Of a stretch of DNA of 64,000 nucleotides, positions 57,651 through 64,000 are shown piece after piece; the first letter of the stretch is position 1; each line of letters begins with the position of its first letter. This DNA is from Atriophallophorus winterbourni (Eukaryota; Platyhelminthes; Trematoda; Plagiorchiida; Microphallidae). Location: contig JACCGJ010013785.1 in assembly GCA_013407085.1 (NCBI GenBank), positions 34,558 to 98,557 on the forward strand, read 5' to 3'. The notes under the pieces were generated by a model. That model worked only from the letters and a program-made list of their open reading frames with translations, was not told the DNA's origin and ran no database searches. Both the position numbers and the translations under genes were made by a program.

Positions 57651-57895
57651 TTGTTTGAAGTGGTGGACGCTCTTCTGTGGCATACCACCGAAAGAAATCT
57701 GGACGCTCGATTGGCTCGTTAGCCACACACAGTCCTGTGCAAACTGAACTGAACTGAAATGGCAGAGGGCGCAGAAGTGATGTTTAGTTCAGTTCAGTTT
57801 GTACAGGACAGTATGTGGCTAACGAGCCAATCGAACGTCCAGAAATTGTTTCGGTGGAAAGCTGCAGAGAAGCAACCACCACTGCCAAAGCGTTT
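57651..57895. repeat. Palindromic pair of LINE B 3' ends
   Basis: 57651-57757 is the 3' end of the plus LINE B with GAACT units. 57784-57895 is the same 3' end of another copy on the minus strand. Arms of about 105 bp face each other across 26 bp. Confidence 0.85.
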
Positions 57896-57948
57896 TTTCT
57901 TATCATGATTTGTATATCCTCAACGATCGCGACGCCAAGGGATTAGTT

Positions 57949-58215
57949 CATTTCAGTTTGCACATGAATGTGAATGGCTGATGGGCCAATCTAGCGTCCA
58001 GAATTTCTCTCTGTGTAAAGCTTCAAAGAAGCGCCCACCACTGCCAAATTTGGTTCATTTTTTTCTGGTATCCTGGTCGTATGCGACGATACGTCGGGTG
58101 TTTTCCAATCCGTCCTTTGGTCCCAGAATTTGTAGCTGCGACTGAGAAAAACGGAAAGCGTTTCTTTTCACCAAGCCGGTGAGAGGTTAGCTATGGAAAA
58201 TTGGTGCGTACATTT
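57949..58215 (-). mobile_element. Decayed LINE B 3' UTR fragment
   Basis: The minus strand resembles 43130-43310 and the 57560-57750 complement (CCACCACTGCCAAA, TTTTTTCTGGTAT, GCGTACATTT). It includes a hairpin remnant TCACCAAGCCGGTGA near 58171-58186. Confidence 0.7.
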
Positions 58216-58327
58216 GATGACCGATATATTGTGGCGCTCACTCACAACACCGTTTTTTACTTTTCCATCATCGTATGGTCGTGCGAGTACTTGAACAGTG
58301 CAAAATAGTGAATAATGTTATATTTGA

Positions 58328-58702
58328 TTACGTTTTTTTTAAATCTCGGCCTTTGAATAGCTTCTCATGTGGTATAACCACATTGTTACATGAAATATGA
58401 ATGCTTTTGCCTTTGAAAACCTTGTGGGAAGAACTAGCAGTAAATGGCTTGTGTGTCACGCCATGTTTAATGCGACGGATTTCACACAAACTCCATAAGC
58501 GATGCAAATCAATCATGTAGTACTTATCGCTGTCAATGTGGTGCGAGAGATCGCTCAATGCTCTTGTATGGTCACGAATCGTATCACAAAATCTAAAATT
58601 AATACGCTTCAAATCTGCATTTGTGACTGGCATTTGTCCGAAAGACTCACAACGTACATGCTGAAGCACTTGAATGTGTACTAATCCTTTTGTATATGGC
58701 AA
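58328..58702 (-). other. Unrecognised 124-codon open frame
   Basis: An open frame on the minus strand (MPYTKGLVHIQVL... to ...GRDLKKT) has no motif I can assign and no clear splice sites. It overlaps the start of an RTE fragment on the other strand. It could be transposon debris, part of an unrecognised gene, or chance. Confidence 0.2.
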
Positions 58703-59000
58703 CGGGACCTGGACAATCTACGCAAGACACGAACGAAAGCTGAATACTTTATATTTAAGAAGCACCTGTCGCATGTTGAACGGGATGGACGAAGTAGCAA
58801 ATAAACAAGTGCTTTCTAAAGCTGATCTACAGAGCATGTTCACTCTTCTAAGAGAGCGCTGCCTAAGCTGGTTGGGTTATATGTAAAGAATGGAAAATGG
58901 TTGTTTTCCAAACGATGTACTGCATGGAAACTTGAAAACAGTAAGTCGACCCTTCCACGTCGCACAATTGGTCCAAAAACGTTTGCGAAATAGATGTGAA
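58690..59000 (+). mobile_element. RTE LINE C-terminal fragment
   Basis: The plus-strand frames YARHERKLNTLYLRS, ADLQSMFTLLRERCLSWLGYM and RMENGCFPNDVLHG align with the RTE C-terminus of the right arm (HARHERKLNAFHLRS, LQSMFTLLRQRRMRWLGHVYRMENG). It is decayed. Confidence 0.85.
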
Positions 59001-59640
59001 AAATGTTTGAAATTTCTTATACGAGTTTGTAATAACTTGCTTAAATTGGCTCACTTTAGAGGCAGTGTGTGAAGCCTCATCTTTATGCTAGGGAAATGCG
59101 GGTGCTGCTCTTGGATGTTGAACAACAGTCTCTCCAACAGCGTGCAAATATCACCGATCGGTGTTTCGCTGTTAGCTCTGCATGAGATATTTTTCCTCCC
59201 GAATGGCACTGTTTTATCATTTGAAACGCTGCGGATTACGAAATCGGTATGTGCTTATGATATTGACCGAACCTCGCTAAGTTAAATCCGTAGAAAGCTT
59301 ACAATCTCTGTCTCACGTGGTTCGTCTGAAATGTACGTGATGTTAAATTGGACAAATGCGTTAGTATACTAAATTTTCTAGGACACCTTTTTCATGTTCG
59401 TTCCATTGCAGGAGGAGGAACTTCGCTCCAACCCTTCGATCGTTTGACTTTTTGCAACTTGACTGAAAATATAATCGACGGTCGAAAAAAAGCGAATTCA
59501 GCATAAATTGTTTGATTACGGCTTTAACGCAGATATCAGTGTGGGAGCAATTGTGCAATTTAAAAGCGGTACAATGTAATGTTAGCATTCAAAACATGGG
59601 CAGCGCGTTTCTCCATGAATCAACACTCTTGGTAACAGAG
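59001..59640. other. No recognised gene; likely 3' flank of the tetraspan gene
   Basis: No transposon family recognised. Part of it should be the 3' UTR of the minus-strand gene that stops at 59641. No clear polyadenylation site was fixed. Confidence 0.35.
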
Positions 59641-62482
59641 TTAAGCCCACATGCTGATCGCCATGACGAGGAATCCACCAATGTGTCCGATCATAGAACA
59701 GGCCACCGCCATTTCATAGGCCGGGCCCAGTTCCTCACGTATCGCATCACGTACCGCCTGTAAAACAAAATGTGTCATTTGAATCTGTTTGGTCCGTAAA
59801 TGGTTAAGCACATGGTTTTTAGCCTGGTGAGTGAGGATGCTCTTGTGATTATACAGGTTGATAAGCAGCCTATTGTATAATTCGTGACGGGATGCTTCGC
59901 TGTTCTTGGTCCCTATGAAACATGATATTGGACCGATAGAATCCTGTAGAAATCCTTCAAGCCTTCGACCTTGAATCTCGCGATTCTCCTCGAAATGATC
60001 GATGTTATATGTTCAATGGAACGGTCCACCTTTGAATTCCGCGTGTTTGCATGTTTCGGGAACTACGCCCAACGCATGCTTACCAGGCTAAAGACACCAT
60101 AAATATGGTCCAGTCCGATAAAGACAGGATAAGTTAAAAAATCTAAATTACTTAATAAATATAGTCGGAGCCAAGTGATGTATTGCCTGATTATCATTTT
60201 ATCTAATTTGCTCAATGAATTCTGTTGATTACAACCCTCACCCTCACTTCTCAACAGTGTTTGTCGTCAAGTGGATAGATTAAAATGACGTTTATCTAGC
60301 CTTGATCTGATGACGTTGAAAACAAAAGTCATTGGATTTACCTTGTCCCATCCGCCACGAACTGTCTTAATATTCGGCACATGGTAATAATTCTCCTTGT
60401 TTTTCAAATCCAGGAACGATATCACGTAACTGTATCCGATGCAAGCTTGAATTTGTGGAAAAATACAAACGCGTTATTGGAAATTGCAAAATTTGATATT
60501 AATCAAGTAGAATCTAAGTGCTTCATTTGATAACCTAAGCGAAGTTTAAATACTTGGTTTCTATCTAGGATCACGGTTTTCGGAACCCGCATTGATATCC
60601 GAGCGTTATACTCTCTCACTGTTTTTGAAAGACTTTAGCGCCTTAACGCTCGATGGCACGCTTAAATGCTTATAATCGGGGACTTGAATCTTCCGCTGCT
60701 ATACTCGAGAGGCCAGCATCCAACGAACTCACGGAGGACAAACTTCGAAAAGTATTCGTGACAGTACCCGAATGAAAGGAACAGATCGGCCATATGTTTT
60801 GGACATTGTTTTGACTTCTAACAAATCGGCTATCCAATAAATCGCATAAGAAGCTTCATTGGGTTTTAGTGACTACGTAGTGCTCGTGTTCGATTATGTC
60901 TGCAGTGGTTTAAGATACAGCTACGGGACGAAAAACTTCCGTAAAGTCGACCTTTGGAGATTGAGAAAACTCTGTGAACTAAACGAGGTCCAACTTGATT
61001 TCAGTTACTCACACACGTAAAAACTCAATGTTGAACTACCATCAAATACAAATAAATTAAAAATTTCAATTTATTTACAGCAAATATATCTTACCTTCCA
61101 ATTCACTGTTCGCAGTAGAACCAGAAAATGTATTTCACTGAAAAGATCTTGGTGTTTATTACAAAGACCAGTCAACTAACAGCCCTGTATATTGACCCCA
61201 TATGAACCCACACAAATCAAACACCTCAACTGAATTTTGATGGCATCCTCTGTATTTTTAATAGCTCTCGTCCTATGGTACATGTAAAACGATTGCTTTT
61301 TTCCAACACAAAATAACTTAAGAGACTTAATTGCTTAACCTAAAACTTTCAATTCCATTGTTCAAATCCATTTTATTGCAATTTTAATATTTCGTACCCC
61401 TTGTTTGTATTCTCTTCTCGAAAAAATCGAGATTAAGCACTAGAATATTTTCTTTTCGCAACACAACGCCGGATTACGAGCTACTTGTGTTATTCACCTA
61501 TTACAACGTGATGGCTTTTTTTCAGTTAATCTACTCGGTCAATGCATATTCTGTTGTTTTCTAGAAATGCTCTTTTATTCAAACTTGTTATTGCTTAGAC
61601 ATAACTGTAGCATACGGAGATTGGGTTCGCGTGCTTTTCTGATGTCATCCGGCGATCTCTCTGATTATTAAGCAAACTTTTATTCAATTTTTTGTTATTC
61701 CGTATTCCTGATATCATCATACTACTACAAATAATTTTCTCCTGCAATCGGTCTCTAAAACGTTGAGCTTAGAAAACCGTCGCTATGGAATGGCAACGCC
61801 CGGCGTTCTTAACAATAAAATCAATCTGTTCAAAATGTGTGAGATCCTCTCATCTAGAAATCAGAGATCATCAGTTAGTCCACTCATGCAACCAACGCCA
61901 ATATCCCTCCAGGTAAAACCATAATGCTGGGAAACTTTTGAAACCGTTCCGTAAAACAAGCCACTTAACATCAACATAATTGTATGATGATTAGTCTGAT
62001 CTGCTGCGTAAGCACTCTTTTGCAATACCATGTTAGTGACACACTTATTGATTTCTCACGTGTTGTATTTCTCATGGTACCGTTCCCAAGTGAACTGTGA
62101 CTGATATGACATTTAGTACATGGTAATGCAAGATATTCAAACTGTATCAAAATGTTCAATATTGGGAACTGAAAGCTTGTTTTGTGGTTCAATACGGATA
62201 GTTCTCGTTGACGATTTCATTTAGGCACACAGCTAAGAACCCATAACCTCCAAACAGAAAATATATCACTTCCTCCCGAATGACGTCCATCGAATTTCAT
62301 GCCAATTCTTTTTGAAAATTGCTTACCTGTACACCAAATACAGATACCGACAATAAGCAGCATCAGTTGTCGAGCTCTGTCCTTCTTCCGGAACACCACA
62401 AACAATATTCCTCCGACCACGTAGCAAATCGCGGTGAGAATCGCCGCCGCAGTTGCCAATCTGACAGTCTGTGCCCTCATCG
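59641..62482 (-). CDS. Tetraspan (claudin/PMP22-like) membrane protein, three 3' exons
   Basis: Three minus-strand exons join in phase: 62327-62482, 60342-60445 and 59641-59757, ending at TAA 59641-59643. Splice sites are good: TTACAG before CGATGAGG, ACAG/GTAAGC, AAG before CTTGC, GACAAG/GTAAAT, TTTTACAG before GCGGTAC. The joined 123 codons code three hydrophobic segments: LATAAAILTAICYVVGGILF, LLIVGICIWCTACIGYSYVI, and, after a hydrophilic loop with NKENYYHVPNIKTVRGGWDK, MAVACSMIGHIGGFLVMAI. A first membrane segment and start codon should lie in an upstream exon: the first exon here begins with two bases of a split codon. That fits a four-span claudin/PMP22-like fold, but family membership is inference. 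Confidence 0.7.
59758..60341 (-). other. Intron of the tetraspan gene
   Basis: 584 bp between the last two exons. No repeat recognised. Confidence 0.6.
60660..61000 (+). mobile_element. LINE endonuclease fragment
   Basis: Decayed plus-strand frames resemble a CR1-type endonuclease: LIIGDLNLPLLYS, then a block like ERNRSAICFGHCFDF (from PYVLDIVLTS) and DYVVLVFDYVC. It is inserted in the intron of the tetraspan gene, antisense to it. Confidence 0.7.
61180..61416 (+). repeat. Repeat B, copy 2
   Basis: Direct-orientation relative of 25881-26106, about 35 kb away. It lies in the intron of the tetraspan gene. Confidence 0.75.
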
Positions 62483-62572
62483 CTGTAACATGGACAAGAA
62501 ATAGCGTCGATTGAAAACATTGAAATGTCATCCAGGTATTAAAAATATTCGAAACCCTTCAGGAGTCCATAA

Positions 62573-62886
62573 TCATGAAATAAAGTTTGCAAGGAATCGG
62601 TTATAGCAAGTTTTTGGAAACGTTTCGCTTCTGAACACAGATGCTTCTTCAGACCAAGGGTGTCGGTACGAACAGTGTTGAGGTTTAAATGGCATCTTCT
62701 TGACCAATCCTGCTATCTTTAAGCTAGACATGGGAGATCAAGATAATTGATCACACCCCCAAATTGCTGTGTTCATCCCTAATTATTTATTATGTGTACG
62801 GGTGTGAACAGCTTCTGTTTTCAGAAGCGAAACGTTCCCAATAACGTGATATAACCGATTCATTGTGAACTTTATTTTCATGATAG
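62573..62886. repeat. Inverted repeat with hammerhead-like ends
   Basis: Arms of about 95 bp (62573-62668 and 62790-62886) are inverted copies of each other, sharing ATCATGAAATAAAGTT, AATCGGTTATA, CGTTTCGCTTCTGA and AACACAGA-type words. Each arm, read towards its outer end, contains CAGAAGCGAAACGTT, a hammerhead-like 3' core. The minus-strand arm also has CTGAAGAAG (62656-62648) before it. The look is that of Penelope-like element ends. Confidence 0.65.
62613..62656 (-). ncRNA. Degenerate hammerhead-like motif
   Basis: On the minus strand CTGAAGA is followed by an imperfect stem (GCATCTG/CAGAAGC), then GAAACGTTT. The ACGT after GAA is self-complementary as in short-stem-III hammerheads, but stem I pairs poorly. 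The sister motif at 62803-62842 on the plus strand has lost the CTGANGA box (GTGAACA). Confidence 0.35.
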
Positions 62887-63150
62887 ATATGTCATGTTAT
62901 GCTAGCACATTACGCATTTTTGTGGGGTTGTATCGGCTAGAAAGCGGTCGATACTTATTGTTTACATAAAGGACGGGTTGGATTTGATTATTCGTAAGAG
63001 CATGCTACCATTGACTGTGTATTATACCGCATTTTCACATCTAACCACTAGATCAAGTTAGAAGATCTGATTCGTGTATGAATTGTGTATCATCCACTGA
63101 TGTGACGCTACCAAAAGTTAATTTCTCACAACCCTACTTACCCGTTTTGC

Positions 63151-63845
63151 AGACGGGATTGGAAAAAGAATTACCGTTGACCCAAAAATCTAATTTCGAC
63201 GCAAACACAATGTACGACCAGTATGGTGTTTCTGTTCATCAGCGCGTATTTGACATGCGTTTATCTTATTATGGCAAAACTGCGGTGCTTAGGAAAATAG
63301 AGGGTTAAGGAATTCGAACACGTTAATTACTGTATGAAATGAGCTTAAAAGCTTCACTAAAACAATTTTGTGTCTGTTAGGATTGAACAAGCGTCTCTCA
63401 ATTCCAGGGATGTGTGCAATCGTTACGGTAGGAAAAAAGGATCTACGGATATTCAAAGGTTAGCATTTGGAGTTACAACCGAATCGTTCATTCCTGGTCT
63501 GGATTTTTTCCATCTACTAGCATGTAAGTCCAACATTCCTCGTCGTCCAACATCCCACAATTTATTTTGTTTTTAGTATTCAGATGTGATTGTGAATTTA
63601 ATGCAAGCGAGGTCGGTTTAAACGAATCAACTTACAGAAGATTTCTTGTTCCAATTCATTCGGGTTCTTCACCGAATCGTAGCTTTCCAAATCAATGCAT
63701 TTATCTGGAGAAATATGAAATATCCATCCAATTTTGTTATAAAAATACGAATCACGAATTAGTAACGTGTTGCTCAAATCCACCTTGGAATTGTACATTG
63801 TGGTTCATTGTAACAACTATATTGAACCGTGTCTTTGAATTCTAA
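63151..63845 (+). CDS. Putative cysteine-rich protein, partial exons
   Basis: Two exons are supported by splice signals and matching phase. 63381-63523 follows TGTCTGTTAG and ends CAT/GTAAGT. 63577-63845 follows TTTGTTTTTAG. Joined they read ...PGLDFFHLLAYFRCDCEFNAS..., with later CYKNTNHELVTCCSNPPWNC, suggesting a disulfide-rich extracellular domain with N-glycosylation sites, and a hydrophobic end (LWFIVTTILNRVF) before TAA. An upstream candidate exon (63151-63301, after CCCGTTTTGCAG) has a doubtful donor GTTAAG and does not match phase. A further acceptor, TTTCAG at 63942-63947, opens a frame to the window end. The family was not recognised. Confidence 0.4.
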
Positions 63846-64000
63846 CTATGACTGGCAATTTTTAACTTCGCATCCACCATGATATTTGCAGATTATAATT
63901 TGTACATTTTAGTGTGACGTATAAACGCAATGATATCATTTCAGAATCATGGTCAAATTTACGCTCAACGGAACTCAGGTTCATGCCAAACAAATTCATC

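Larger units (their letters stand above)
47890..57800 (+). mobile_element. CR1-type LINE B, plus copy, interrupted
   Basis: The order is ORF1, endonuclease, then the start of RT, a solo LTR, an RT part (50859-51329), a gypsy element block (51330-56142), then the RT again from the same base (56143) to the 3' end with GAACT repeats near 57742-57757. The RT stretch 50859-51329 and 56143-56628 are two copies of the same LINE segment, so the locus was duplicated or misassembled. Confidence 0.85.
60446..62326 (-). other. Intron of the tetraspan gene with inserted repeats
   Basis: 1.88 kb, containing a LINE endonuclease fragment (60660-61000) and repeat B copy 2 (61180-61416). The remainder, 61417-62326, shows nothing I recognise. 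Confidence 0.6.

Noticed and set aside
62217..62531. 104-codon minus-strand ORF as a single-exon gene
   Set aside because: Only the part 62327-62482 is bounded by good splice sites and continues in phase to the next two exons; the ends of the open frame are intron sequence.
63064..63305. Plus-strand frame from ATG 63078 as the first exon
   Set aside because: An acceptor-like CCCGTTTTGCAG inside it (ending 63150), a weak donor GTTAAG and wrong phase to the next exon leave its extent unsupported, so it is mentioned only as a candidate.

Overview
The window is repeat-dense eukaryotic DNA, almost wholly built of nested retrotransposons, with two intron-bearing host genes only at the right end (59.6-64 kb). 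The mix suggests a flatworm, most likely a trematode. The signs are a Ty3/gypsy element whose Gag has a CHCC finger like the Clonorchis CsRn1 clade, RTE-type and CR1-type LINEs, and hammerhead-ribozyme repeats like those described in Schistosoma. This is inference from family knowledge; no species was identified. No rRNA, tRNA, CRISPR array or bacterial-style operon was seen.

Layout. 1-6665 and 16194-22857 are near-identical inverted arms. Each is an RTE-type LINE split at codon 14 of its ORF by the same LTR retrotransposon (5-bp target duplication CCATG). That LTR element carries gag, protease and integrase but no reverse transcriptase or RNase H; the right copy keeps one uninterrupted frame. 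The 9.5-kb spacer holds decayed CR1 and RTE fragments, a rearranged gypsy fragment and a 635-bp ATCT array.

22.8-27.2 kb holds repeat A (a roughly 0.5-kb tandem unit with a long inverted repeat and hammerhead ribozyme motifs), LINE debris and unassigned DNA. 27.2-42.9 kb is a LINE (called C here) on the minus strand. It was invaded by a CsRn1-like element (27458-32196) and by a 1.6-kb LTR-gag-LTR element (33239-34856). A 6.4-kb part of this nest was then duplicated in tandem (29668-36089 and 36090-41903).

43.1-57.8 kb holds two copies of another CR1-type LINE (called B) arranged 5' to 5'. The plus copy contains a solo LTR (50605-50858) and a nearly full gypsy element of the same family (51409-56142). 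57.8-59 kb is LINE 3' debris.

59.6-62.5 kb carries three exons of a tetraspan membrane protein on the minus strand; its 5' exon was not found. 63.1-64 kb carries putative exons of a cysteine-rich protein on the plus strand. Most transposon ORFs are broken by stops or frameshifts. The most informative signals are the reverse-transcriptase-less LTR family, the hammerhead repeats with a self-complementary stem III, and the layered duplications that allow insertions to be ordered in time.
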